Source: Bordetella parapertussis
GTDB taxonomy: Bacteria > Pseudomonadota > Gammaproteobacteria > Burkholderiales > Burkholderiaceae_D
Assembly: GCA_945883145.1 (NCBI GenBank)
Contig: CAMCXB010000015.1
Location: 1-41,987, forward strand
Direction: 5' to 3'
DNA: 41,987 bases
Position numbers and translations under genes: made by a program. How positions within the stretch are numbered: position 1 is the stretch's first letter; each line of letters starts with the position of its first letter. Positions 16,139-24,861 of this stretch are shown one piece after another. The notes under the pieces are model-generated. The model was not told the origin of the DNA. It saw only the letters and a program-made list of their open reading frames with translations, and made no database searches.

Positions 16139-16888
16139 TTAAGCCTCTTCGTTTACTTCTACGAATTCGTCAGCACCTGCTTTTACGGATTCGACGATAT
16201 CTTTTACTGAGTTTGCGCGACCTTCGAGGATGGCATCAGCCACACCGCGTGCATACAAGGTAATCGCTTTTGATGAGTCATCATTACCAGGGATCACATA
16301 ATTCACGCCATCTGGAGAATGGTTGGTATCAACCACGCCAATGACAGGAATACCCAGTTTAACGGCTTCAGAGATTGCACCTTTGTGGAAACCGACGTCA
16401 ATCACGAAAATCGCATCAGGCACGCCGCCCATATCTTTGATACCGCCAATTGCTTTCTGCAGTTTGTCGAGCTCACGGCTAAACATCAGCGCTTCTTTTT
16501 TTGACAGTTTTTCAACTGAACCTTCAGCTACAGAAACTTCCATTTCTTTTAAACGCTTGATAGAAGTTTTGATGGTTTTAAAGTTGGTCAACATACCGCC
16601 TAACCAACGTTGATCCACGAAAGGCACACCCGCACGTTTCGCTTCAGCAGCAATAATCTCACGCGCTTGTCGTTTGGTGCCAACCATTAAAATGGTGCCG
16701 CGATTAGAAGATAATTGACGTATGTATTTCATCGCCTCTTGGTACATGCCCAGAGTTTTTTCCAAGTTGACGATATGAATTTTATTGCGATGGCCGAAGA
16801 TAAAAGGGGCCATCTTAGGATTCCAGAAGCGAGTTTGGTGGCCAAAATGCACACCGGCTTCCAGCATTTCACGCATGGTGACTGACAT
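16139..16888 (-). CDS. rpsB: 30S ribosomal protein S2
   Basis: A 249-residue S2 protein of the small subunit, one of the last proteins to join. It has MREMLEAGVHFGHQTRFWNPKM at the N-terminus, FVDQRWLGGMLTNFKTI and the C-terminal IPVIGVVDTNHSPDGVNYVIPGNDD signature. GGAGA precedes the ATG by 8 bases. It is the first gene of the long minus-strand superoperon, and in other Proteobacteria S2 represses its own mRNA through the leader. It is divergent from map. Confidence 0.98.
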   Translation of the reverse strand: MSVTMREMLEAGVHFGHQTRFWNPKMAPFIFGHRNKIHIVNLEKTLGMYQEAMKYIRQLSSNRGTILMVGTKRQAREIIAAEAKRAGVPFVDQRWLGGMLTNFKTIKTSIKRLKEMEVSVAEGSVEKLSKKEALMFSRELDKLQKAIGGIKDMGGVPDAIFVIDVGFHKGAISEAVKLGIPVIGVVDTNHSPDGVNYVIPGNDDSSKAITLYARGVADAILEGRANSVKDIVESVKAGADEFVEVNEEA

Positions 16889-17193
16889 AATTGATTCTCC
16901 AGGGTTAGCTCAAGAATCTACCCAGTGACCTAAATCATTTTGCTGACTCAAGCACCCTTGTTGGGATAGATTCGAAATTTACAAAAAACGCTTAGATGAC
17001 ATCTAAGCAAATTATTTACGAATTAGCAAAAAAACAGCATATGTAACTGTCATTTAGCTAACCAAGAATTTTAACCGATAAACAATGATTCTCCAACCTC
17101 TATCCGCATTCTAAGAGCGCTAAGCCTATGCCTAGACTATAATTTCGACTTCAAATAAAGATTCACCATGCAAAATGGTGCAAGTATGACAAC
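16889..17193. promoter_or_regulatory. rpsB leader and map promoter region
   Basis: A 305-base divergent spacer. Minus strand, toward rpsB: a perfect 9-bp hairpin with a one-base centre (16990-16998 and 17000-17008, GCTTAGATG) is followed after one base by six T (16988-16983), about 95 bases before the rpsB ATG. It looks like a leader terminator or attenuator. A weak promoter candidate is TTGGTT with TATGCT 18 bases later, upstream of it. Plus strand, toward map: a consensus -10 TATAAT at 17138-17143 without a good -35, and a small hairpin (CACCAT at 17164-17169, ATGGTG at 17175-17180) 13 bases before the map ATG. No gene is supported here. Confidence 0.55.
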
Positions 17194-18030
17194 ATGGGCC
17201 AAATTTCCATTAAGACCGAAGAAGATATTCAAGGCATGCGCATTGCCGGCAGACTTGCATCTGAAGTGCTTGATTTCATAGCACCGCATGTAAAACAAGG
17301 CATCAGCACTGATGAACTTGATCGCTTGTGCCATGAATACATGGTGAATGTGCAGCAATCGATTCCAGCACCATTAAATTATTGCCCTCCCGGTTACACG
17401 CCTTATCCAAAAGCGATTTGCACTTCAGTTAATGATGTGGTGTGCCACGGCATACCAGGTGACAAAGTTTTAAAAAACGGTGACGTGATTAACATTGACA
17501 TCACGGTAATTAAAGATGGCTACCACGGTGATACTAGTCGTATGTTCTATGTGGGCGAACCATCCATACTCGCTAAACGTTTAGGTGACATCACCTTTGA
17601 ATCCATGTGGTTAGGCATTTCTAAAATTAAGCCCGGCGCACATTTAGGTGATATTGGCTACGCCATTCAACAATATGCTGAAAAAGCAGGCTATAGCGTA
17701 GTGCGTGAATTTTGTGGTCATGGCATTGGCAAGGTGTTTCATGAAGAGCCACAGGTATTGCACTACGGTCGTCCAGGTACCTTAGAAAAGTTAGTCGCCG
17801 GTATGATTTTCACTGTTGAACCAATGATTAATGCAGGTCGTCGTGAAATTCGTGAGATGGGTGATGGTTGGACCATTAAAACTAAAGATCGCAGTCTTTC
17901 TGCACAATGGGAACACACTGTTTTGGTGACCGAGACAGGCTATGAAGTACTGACCGTTTCAGCAGGTTCCCCTCCTCCACCCGCAATGATTTCGGAGCAT
18001 CATGCCGGCGCACCGGCAAGCGTTGCCTGA
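17194..18030 (+). CDS. map: methionine aminopeptidase, type I
   Basis: Removes the initiator Met from nascent proteins after deformylation. The 278-residue protein shows the metal-binding set of the pita-bread fold: VINIDITVIKDGYHGDTSRMF (two Asp), GHGIGKVFHEEP (His and substrate His), the Glu in FTVEPMI, and the final Glu in QWEHTVLVTE. The start follows family practice (MGQISIKTEEDIQGMRIAGRLA). The C-terminus carries an unusual Pro/His/Ala-rich tail (about the last 20 residues), encoded in the DNA that overlaps glnD by 29 nt. The formylase partner def lies 3.3 kb away. Confidence 0.96.
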   Translation: MGQISIKTEEDIQGMRIAGRLASEVLDFIAPHVKQGISTDELDRLCHEYMVNVQQSIPAPLNYCPPGYTPYPKAICTSVNDVVCHGIPGDKVLKNGDVINIDITVIKDGYHGDTSRMFYVGEPSILAKRLGDITFESMWLGISKIKPGAHLGDIGYAIQQYAEKAGYSVVREFCGHGIGKVFHEEPQVLHYGRPGTLEKLVAGMIFTVEPMINAGRREIREMGDGWTIKTKDRSLSAQWEHTVLVTETGYEVLTVSAGSPPPPAMISEHHAGAPASVA

Positions 18031-20584
18031 TCAGGCATCCCTAGCCCGTTCACTGCGGGAGCAGCTCAAGCACGGTCGCGCGCAGATCGTTGCGGAATTT
18101 CGTCTGCATCCTAAGCCCGAGCGTTTGTTAACGCGCATGCGTCAAAATGCTGATCAAGTCATGACAGCAGCATGGAAAGCCTTTCACTTACCTGCAAGTA
18201 CATGCTTAGTTGCAGTCGGTGGTTATGGTCGTGGTGAATTATTTCCTCATTCTGATATTGATTTACTGATCTTATTAGATCAAGCGCCTGACTTAGCAAT
18301 ACAAACTCAATTAGAAAAACTGGTGCAATTGTTCTGGGACTTAGGTTTAGAAATTGGTCATAGCATACGCACCGTTGAAGAATGTCTCACTGAATCTGCA
18401 GCAGACATCACTGTGCAAACTAGTCTGTTAGAAGCACGACTTATCACGGGTAATCGTGCACTCTTTCACTCACTGCAGCAGCGCTATCAACAAGCCATGG
18501 ATGCACGCGCTTTCTTTCAGGATAAAACACTGGAACTCAGACAGCGTCATGTGAAGTATGAAAACACACCCTATAGCTTAGAGCCAAATTGCAAAGAAAG
18601 TCCTGGTGGACTGCGTGATTTACAAGTCATCTTATGGGTAGCGAAAGCAGCTGGTATAGGCAACTCTTGGCGTGAACTAGCAGTCAATGATCTCATCACC
18701 GCAACTGAAGCAAGACTACTAGCAGAAAAAGAACGGGCTTTTAAAGATATACGTATCCGTTTGCATTTATATGCTGAACGACGTGAAGATAGATTAGTCT
18801 TTGATGTGCAAACTGCAATTGCAGAAACTTATGGTTTTGAAACAAGTAATGAGCGTCGTTCTAGTGAATTACTCATGCAACGATATTATTGGGCTGCAAA
18901 AGCAGTCACTCAGCTGAATACCATTTTGCTGCAAAACTTAGAAGCAAAACTTTTTCCTCAAACCAGTATTTCACGACCTGTCAATGCGCGCTTTAATGAA
19001 GTAAATGGTGTTATCGATATCGCGCATGAAAAAATCTTTGATGAAACGCCTTCTGCCATATTAGAAGTTTTTAAAATCTTGCAGCAGAAACGTGAATTAA
19101 AAGGCATGACACCACGCACACAACGTGCGATCTGGCATGCCCGCTTTAATATTGACGCCAAATTTAGACGCGACCCTGCTAACCGCGCGATGTTTTTAGA
19201 CATACTGCAAGCGCCAGGTGGTGTGACACATGCCTTAAGGCAGATGAATCAGCTCTCTATCTTAGGTCGCTATTTACCGAATTTCCGTAAAATCATAGGA
19301 CAGATGCAGCATGATTTATTTCATGTCTATACAGTTGACCAACACATCTTAATGGTGGTCCGTAATGCGCGTCGCTTTTGTATACCCGAGCATGTGCATG
19401 AATATCCATTTTGCAGTCAGTTGATCGCAAACTTTGCGCAACCTTGGTTAATTTATATAGCTGCGCTTTTCCATGACATTGCCAAAGGACGTGGCGGCGA
19501 TCATTCTAAATTGGGTAAAGCAGATGCAAGCCGTTTTTGTCGTGACCATGGCTTAACCAAGACAGAGACTGAACTGGTGGTGTTCCTAGTTGAACACCAT
19601 CTCACCATGTCTCAAGTCGCACAAAAACAAGATTTATCGGACCCCGATGTGATTCGCGCTTTTGTGCGTATCGTCAAAGATGAACGACATTTGACTGCAC
19701 TCTATTTACTCACCGTTGCAGATATCCGTGGCACCAGTCCTAAAGTATGGAATGCTTGGAAAGGTAAGTTACTCGAAGATTTATATCGTATGAGTTTGCG
19801 TGTGTTAGGTGGTGAAGCACCTACCGCCGATCGCGAACTGAAAAATCGTCAACAAGAGGCAATTGCGGCACTACGTTTATTTGGATTATCAGCAACAGCA
19901 CATGAAGCACTGTGGAAAACACTCGATGTTGGTTATTTCTTGCGTCATGATGCCTCAGAAATCGCCTGGCAAACACGCGTTATACATGAACACTTAGGCA
20001 GTGAGTCACCGATTGTAAGAGCGCGTCTTGCGCCTATTGGTGAAGGTTTGCAAGTGACAGTTTATGTACGTGACCAACCGGATTTATTTGCCCGAATATG
20101 CAGTTATTTTGATAGAAAAAATTTCAGCATCTTGGATGCAAAAGTACACACCACACGTGATGGTTATGCGCTGGATACTTTCTTAGTCAGTGAACCCAAC
20201 TTTGCTGAAAACTATCGTGAACTCATTTCTTTGATTGAACATGATTTAAAAGCATGGTGCCGAACTGCTTCACCCTTACCAGCACCTATCAAAGCTAGAT
20301 TATCGCGTTTATCTCGAAATTTTCCGATCACACCAACCATTAATTTACAACCGGATGAACGTGGTCAGTATTACTTACTCTCCATCTCAGCAGGAGACCG
20401 TTCTGGCTTGCTATATTCGATTGCGAATGTATTAGCTCGCTATAAACTTAACCTACACACCGCAAAAATCACAACACTGGGTGAGCGAGTTGAAGACGTG
20501 TTTTTACTAGATGGACAGATGCTTAGTAATGCACGCAGTCAAATTCAACTTGAATCAGATTTACTTGATGCTCTACGAGTTTAA
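18002..20584 (+). CDS. glnD: bifunctional uridylyltransferase/uridylyl-removing enzyme GlnD
   Basis: The nitrogen sensor that uridylylates PII when glutamine is low and deuridylylates it when glutamine is high. The 860-residue protein has the nucleotidyltransferase motif GGYGRGELFPHSDID at 73-87, a middle PII-UTase helical domain, the HD phosphohydrolase motif HDIAKGRGGDHS from about 491, and two ACT domains starting near 683 (VYVRDQPDLFARI) and 789 (ISAGDRSGLLYSIANVLARY) that sense glutamine. The ATG at 18002 lies inside map (29-nt overlap). A later start is possible but would shorten the conserved N-terminal helix region. Confidence 0.96.
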   Translation: MPAHRQALPDQASLARSLREQLKHGRAQIVAEFRLHPKPERLLTRMRQNADQVMTAAWKAFHLPASTCLVAVGGYGRGELFPHSDIDLLILLDQAPDLAIQTQLEKLVQLFWDLGLEIGHSIRTVEECLTESAADITVQTSLLEARLITGNRALFHSLQQRYQQAMDARAFFQDKTLELRQRHVKYENTPYSLEPNCKESPGGLRDLQVILWVAKAAGIGNSWRELAVNDLITATEARLLAEKERAFKDIRIRLHLYAERREDRLVFDVQTAIAETYGFETSNERRSSELLMQRYYWAAKAVTQLNTILLQNLEAKLFPQTSISRPVNARFNEVNGVIDIAHEKIFDETPSAILEVFKILQQKRELKGMTPRTQRAIWHARFNIDAKFRRDPANRAMFLDILQAPGGVTHALRQMNQLSILGRYLPNFRKIIGQMQHDLFHVYTVDQHILMVVRNARRFCIPEHVHEYPFCSQLIANFAQPWLIYIAALFHDIAKGRGGDHSKLGKADASRFCRDHGLTKTETELVVFLVEHHLTMSQVAQKQDLSDPDVIRAFVRIVKDERHLTALYLLTVADIRGTSPKVWNAWKGKLLEDLYRMSLRVLGGEAPTADRELKNRQQEAIAALRLFGLSATAHEALWKTLDVGYFLRHDASEIAWQTRVIHEHLGSESPIVRARLAPIGEGLQVTVYVRDQPDLFARICSYFDRKNFSILDAKVHTTRDGYALDTFLVSEPNFAENYRELISLIEHDLKAWCRTASPLPAPIKARLSRLSRNFPITPTINLQPDERGQYYLLSISAGDRSGLLYSIANVLARYKLNLHTAKITTLGERVEDVFLLDGQMLSNARSQIQLESDLLDALRV

Positions 20585-20611
20585 TTTATTTGCGTTCGAT
20601 TTATATTCAAC

Positions 20612-21358
20612 ATGACTGAACCACTACGACTCTCTAAACGCATGTCAGAACTCGGTCTATGTTCGCGCCGTGAAGCAGATGATTGGATAGCCAAAGGTTG
20701 GGTGAAAGTCGATGGTCAAGTCATTGCAGAGCTAGGTAGCAAAGTTTTACCGCATCAAAAAATCACCATTGAACGTCAAGCACAAGCTGAGCAATCACGT
20801 CGTGTATCAGTGCTCATTAATAAACCAATTGGGTTTGTGAGTGGTCAAGCAGAAGATGGCTACAAACCTGCTGTCACACTAGTGCGCCCTGAAAATCGCT
20901 GGGCTGAAGATAAACTCCCTTTACAGTTCTCAGCAGCACAGCTAAAAAGTTTGGTACCAGCTGGCAGATTGGACATCGACTCCACTGGCTTACTGATATT
21001 GACGCAAGATGGTCGTATCGCAAAAACATTAATTGGTGAAGACACAAGCATAGAAAAAGAATATCTCGTGCGTGTGAAATACACCAAAGGCGCAAAACTT
21101 CCTGAGCATGAATTAAAACGACTGAATCACGGTTTGACCTTAGATGGCAAAGCTCTACTACCGGCTAAAGTACGCTGGCAAAATGAAGATCAACTCTGCT
21201 TCATTTTACGTGAAGGAAAAAAACGTCAGATCAGACGTATGTGTGAAATGGTGGGCCTTCAAGTACTAGCTTTGAAACGTGTTCGTATAGGACGCGTCAA
21301 ACTCGGCAACTTACCTATGGGACAATGGCGCTATCTAGGCGCTGATGAACAATTTTAG
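20612..21358 (+). CDS. RluF-like rRNA pseudouridine synthase
   Basis: RsuA/RluB/E/F-family pseudouridine synthase of 248 residues. An S4 RNA-binding domain (about 5-50, with RLSKRMSELGLCSRREADDWI) precedes the catalytic domain, whose GRLDIDSTGLLILTQDG motif places the catalytic Asp at 121. The C-terminal LREGKKRQIRRMCEMVGLQVLALKRVRIG block is diagnostic of the family. Full-length resemblance is to RluF (U2604 of 23S rRNA), but the target is inferred. It lies 27 bases after glnD in the same direction and converges on def. Confidence 0.88.
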   Translation: MTEPLRLSKRMSELGLCSRREADDWIAKGWVKVDGQVIAELGSKVLPHQKITIERQAQAEQSRRVSVLINKPIGFVSGQAEDGYKPAVTLVRPENRWAEDKLPLQFSAAQLKSLVPAGRLDIDSTGLLILTQDGRIAKTLIGEDTSIEKEYLVRVKYTKGAKLPEHELKRLNHGLTLDGKALLPAKVRWQNEDQLCFILREGKKRQIRRMCEMVGLQVLALKRVRIGRVKLGNLPMGQWRYLGADEQF

Positions 21359-21377
21359 TTTGATAAGTGAGGATGAT

Positions 21378-21914
21378 TTAATCATCATCATTAGGATCCA
21401 AATCTGGAAACAACACACTGGCATAACCAAAGCGTGAAAAATCAGTAATGCGCATAGGATAAAGCATGCCAACTAAATGATCACATTCATGTTGCACTAC
21501 ACGCGCATGAAATCCATCGACTTCTCTGTCAATAACATGTCCAAATTGATCAAATCCTTGATAGCGTAATTGCGCATGGCGAGAGACTACACCACGTAAT
21601 CCTGGAACGGATAAACAACCTTCCCAATCTTCTTCCATCACATCTGAAAGCACAGTTAAGACAGGATTAAGCAACACTGTTTCAGGCACAGGTGGTGCAT
21701 CAGGATAGCGCTGCGTTTTTTTAAAACCAAAAATCACGATTTGCAAATTCACACCAATCTGAGGTGCAGCAAGACCAGCACCATTTGCATCATGCATGGT
21801 GTCAAACATATCTGCTATTAATTCGTCGAGTTCACGCGTACCAAATTTTTCTACTGGTTCTGCCTGACGAAATAGACGAGGATCACCCATCTTTAAAATT
21901 TCTCTGACTGCCAT
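21378..21914 (-). CDS. def: peptide deformylase
   Basis: Removes the formyl group from nascent proteins using a metal ion. The three family motifs are intact: GAGLAAPQIG at 45-54, EGCLSVPG with metal ligand Cys100, and QHECDHLVG with His142, Glu143 and His146. I chose the ATG at 21914 (178 residues, MAVREILKMGDPRL, the normal family start). The open frame extends 11 codons further into galU to 21947, but that part is unrelated and would force an overlap. It starts 2 bases after the galU stop. Confidence 0.95.
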   Translation of the reverse strand: MAVREILKMGDPRLFRQAEPVEKFGTRELDELIADMFDTMHDANGAGLAAPQIGVNLQIVIFGFKKTQRYPDAPPVPETVLLNPVLTVLSDVMEEDWEGCLSVPGLRGVVSRHAQLRYQGFDQFGHVIDREVDGFHARVVQHECDHLVGMLYPMRITDFSRFGYASVLFPDLDPNDDD

Positions 21915-21916
21915 AC

Positions 21917-22801
21917 TTACCCCGCGTGACGCTGCTCTCGCAACCACTCTGAAAATGCAGCACCTGTTTCAGGATGCTGCAAACCTATTTCAACCGAAGC
22001 CTGTAAATAACCTAACTTAGAACCACAATCAAAACGACGACCATCATAACGATAGGCAAGCACGGTTTCATCTTTCATTAATGCAGCAATACCATCGGTG
22101 AGTTGAATCTCTCCACCCGCACCTTTGCCGATTTTTTCTAGATAAGAAAAAATATGCGGGCTAAGCACATAACGTCCAACAACAGCCAGCGTAGAAGGTG
22201 CTTTATCAGGACTAGGTTTTTCTACAATCGCATTCACTTTTTCGCATCGATCAGCAAAAGGCTGTGCACTAACGATACCGTATTGCTTGGTTTGTTCTAA
22301 CGGCACATCTTGCACTGCCAACAAAGATGCCTGATGTTTTTCATACTGCGCTGTCATTTGCGCCATCACACCCACACCACCTGATACGCCTTGCATGAAA
22401 TCGTCAGCTAACAAGACTGCAAAGGGATCATCACCAACAATAGGTCGCGCACACAATACTGCATGGCCTAAACCCAATGCTTCTGACTGACGGATAAACA
22501 TACAATGTATATGTTTAGGAATAACTTCACGCACCATGCTGAGTAATTTTTCTTTACCAGCTGCTTCTAGCTCTGCTTCTAATTCATAAGCTTTATCAAA
22601 ATGATCTTCGATCGCGCGTTTATTGCGACCCGTGATAAAAATCATTTCAGTAATGCCCGCTTCAACCGCTTCTTCAACCGCATATTGAATCAATGGCTTA
22701 TCTACAATCGGTAGCATTTCTTTAGGCTGTGCTTTGGTAGCAGGTAGAAATCGACTACCTAAACCTGCAACAGGAAAGACTGCCTTACGAATTTTTTTCA
22801 T
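21917..22801 (-). CDS. galU: UTP--glucose-1-phosphate uridylyltransferase
   Basis: Makes UDP-glucose from UTP and glucose-1-phosphate for polysaccharide, LPS-core and galactose metabolism. The 294 residues begin with the nucleotidyltransferase signature AVFPVAGLGSRFLPATKAQPKEMLPIVDKPLIQYAVEE (read in two parts, about 7-44) and include AVLLADDFM and the VEKPSPDKAPS segment. The ATG overlaps the ligA stop by 4 bases. Its product could feed the polysaccharide genes near 36-38 kb, but that is inference. Confidence 0.95.
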   Translation of the reverse strand: MKKIRKAVFPVAGLGSRFLPATKAQPKEMLPIVDKPLIQYAVEEAVEAGITEMIFITGRNKRAIEDHFDKAYELEAELEAAGKEKLLSMVREVIPKHIHCMFIRQSEALGLGHAVLCARPIVGDDPFAVLLADDFMQGVSGGVGVMAQMTAQYEKHQASLLAVQDVPLEQTKQYGIVSAQPFADRCEKVNAIVEKPSPDKAPSTLAVVGRYVLSPHIFSYLEKIGKGAGGEIQLTDGIAALMKDETVLAYRYDGRRFDCGSKLGYLQASVEIGLQHPETGAAFSEWLREQRHAG

Positions 22802-24861
22802 GCTTGCTGCTCCAATAATGTCAATAATCCTGCTTCATCTAAAATAGGTACACCGAGTTCCTGTGCTTTTTCTAATTTACTACCTGCCTCTTCACCCGCT
22901 ACCACATAGCTAGTTTTTTTCGATACCGAACCTGCTACTTTGCCACCCGCGGCTTCTATCATCTGCGCGGCTTCATCGCGTTTTAAACTCGGCAGCGTTC
23001 CCGTAATCACAAACGTCATCCCCGATAAACTGAGTGATTGCTGCACGACTTCCACATCTTGCCAATGCACACCGGCAGCGCGCAATTGAGTAATCAGTTC
23101 ACGATTAAGTGGGTCAGAAAAAAACTGCAATAGCATCGTTGCTACAACTGGACCGATATCATTGACGGCTAATATCTGTTCTTCATTCGCTGCCATTAAT
23201 GCATCGAGATTTCCAAAATGCCGTGCTAATTCTTTCGCAGTTGATTCACCAACATGCCGTATGCCTAATGCATAAATAAAACGCGCTAAGGTGGTTGCTT
23301 TTGATTTTTCTAATGCATCAATGACATTTTGTGCAGATTTTTTTGCCATGCGATCTAGCTCTGCAAGTGCACTGGCTTCTAAACCATAAAAATCCGCTGG
23401 TGTAGTGACAATTTCTTTATCTACTAATTGCTCAACCAACTGCTCGCCTAGACCTTCTATATCCATCGCACGTCTGGAAACAAAATGTAGCAAGCCACCT
23501 TTGCGTTGCGCGGCACATTTTATCCAACCACCAGAACAACGCGCGACCGCTTCATCTTCAGCACGCACTATCACTGATCCACAAACAGGACATGAAGTTG
23601 GCATCACAAATTCAGTTGCTGTTGCAGGACGACGTTCAGGCACATTCGCTACTACTTCAGGAATCACATCACCGGCACGACGCACAATCACGGTGTCACC
23701 AACGCGTATGTCTTTACGTTTGACTTCATCTTCATTATGCAAGGTGGCATTGGTTACCGTGACACCACCGACTGATACAGGAGCTAATCGTGCCACCGGT
23801 GTGATGGCTCCAGTACGACCGACTTGCACATCAATGCCCTGCACTAAAGTGATCGCTTCTTCGGCTGGAAATTTATGCGCTAATGCAAAGCGTGGAGCGC
23901 GTGACACAAAACCTAATTGCTGTTGCTGCTGGTGTTGATTGACTTTGTAAATAACGCCATCTATCTCATAAGCTAACTTCGCGCGTTTAGCTGCTATATC
24001 AGCATAGAATTCAAGCAACCCTGTTGCGCCGATTTTGATTGCACGTTCTTCACAAACCGGAATACCGAGTTGTTGATACCAGTCTAAAAGTGCAGCATGC
24101 GAGGTTGGCATGTCAGCGCCCTCACACTGCCCTATGCCATAAGCAAAAAAACGGAGTTGGCGTTGTGCAGTAATCTTTGAATCTAACTGACGCAAACTAC
24201 CTGCAGCTGCATTACGTGGATTCGCGAATTCTTTTTGACCTGCATCACGCTGACGTTGATTCAGTTTTGCAAAGTCTGATTTGAACATCAACACTTCACC
24301 ACGCACATCAAGTAATGCAGGAGGATGATCGGTGCGTAATTTAAGTGGTAAAGAACGTATGGTGCGTATGTTCACAGTCACGTCTTCACCCGTGCTGCCA
24401 TCACCACGTGTTGCGGCTTGCGTCAGCACGCCATTGATATAGCGCAGATTGATTGCCAAGCCATCAAACTTTAATTCACAAGCGTAGTGAATTTGCGCTT
24501 CATTTTTTAAACCTTCGCGGCTTCGCTTATCAAAAGCAAGAATATCTTCTTCAGAAAAACCATTATTAATCGACAGCATAGGAACTGCATGCTGCACTTG
24601 ATCAAAATGAGGAAGTGGTGCGCCACCTACACGTTGGGTAGGTGAATCAACGGAAATGATTTCGGGATGCGCTAACTCGAGCTGTTCTAGTTCACGGAAT
24701 AACTTGTCATATTCAGCATCAGGGATGGTGGGTTGATCCAACACATAGTAAGCATGTGCGTGATGATGCAATTGAAGATGCAACCAATTGACACGTGAAC
24801 GCCAATCCGATGCAGCAGGTTCAGGCGACGATGCCTGCGCAAACAAATCAACTTGCGACAT
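22798..24861 (-). CDS. ligA: NAD-dependent DNA ligase
   Basis: Seals nicks in replication and repair using NAD+. The 687-residue protein has domain Ia (YYVLDQPTIPDAEYD), the adenylation motif CELKFDG with the nucleophile Lys131, an OB fold, a four-Cys zinc finger (CPVC then two further Cys within about 25 residues), helix-hairpin-helix repeats, and a C-terminal BRCT domain (from about residue 608: SLSGMTFVITGTLPSLKRDEA). It shares a 4-nt overlap with galU and a 1-nt overlap with the zipA-like gene, so it is strongly coupled to both. Confidence 0.97.
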   Translation of the reverse strand: MSQVDLFAQASSPEPAASDWRSRVNWLHLQLHHHAHAYYVLDQPTIPDAEYDKLFRELEQLELAHPEIISVDSPTQRVGGAPLPHFDQVQHAVPMLSINNGFSEEDILAFDKRSREGLKNEAQIHYACELKFDGLAINLRYINGVLTQAATRGDGSTGEDVTVNIRTIRSLPLKLRTDHPPALLDVRGEVLMFKSDFAKLNQRQRDAGQKEFANPRNAAAGSLRQLDSKITAQRQLRFFAYGIGQCEGADMPTSHAALLDWYQQLGIPVCEERAIKIGATGLLEFYADIAAKRAKLAYEIDGVIYKVNQHQQQQQLGFVSRAPRFALAHKFPAEEAITLVQGIDVQVGRTGAITPVARLAPVSVGGVTVTNATLHNEDEVKRKDIRVGDTVIVRRAGDVIPEVVANVPERRPATATEFVMPTSCPVCGSVIVRAEDEAVARCSGGWIKCAAQRKGGLLHFVSRRAMDIEGLGEQLVEQLVDKEIVTTPADFYGLEASALAELDRMAKKSAQNVIDALEKSKATTLARFIYALGIRHVGESTAKELARHFGNLDALMAANEEQILAVNDIGPVVATMLLQFFSDPLNRELITQLRAAGVHWQDVEVVQQSLSLSGMTFVITGTLPSLKRDEAAQMIEAAGGKVAGSVSKKTSYVVAGEEAGSKLEKAQELGVPILDEAGLLTLLEQQA

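Noticed and set aside
15583..16263. Long open frame (226 codons) on the plus strand
   Set aside because: It is antisense to tsf and rpsB. Its composition reflects the reverse complement of highly conserved coding sequence, with no family features.
16921..16985. Possible tRNA or T-loop-like sequence (GATTCGAAAT) near the rpsB leader
   Set aside because: No acceptor or anticodon arms can be formed around it.
21372..21386. GATGATT-T-AATCATC inverted repeat between the rluF-like and def genes
   Set aside because: It overlaps the Asp-Asp-Asp-stop codons of def and has no T-run. It is short enough to come from the GAT codons, so I do not call it a terminator.
21915..21947. 11-codon upstream extension of def into galU
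   Set aside because: Unrelated residues. The normal deformylase start MAVREIL is at 21914, two bases after the galU stop.
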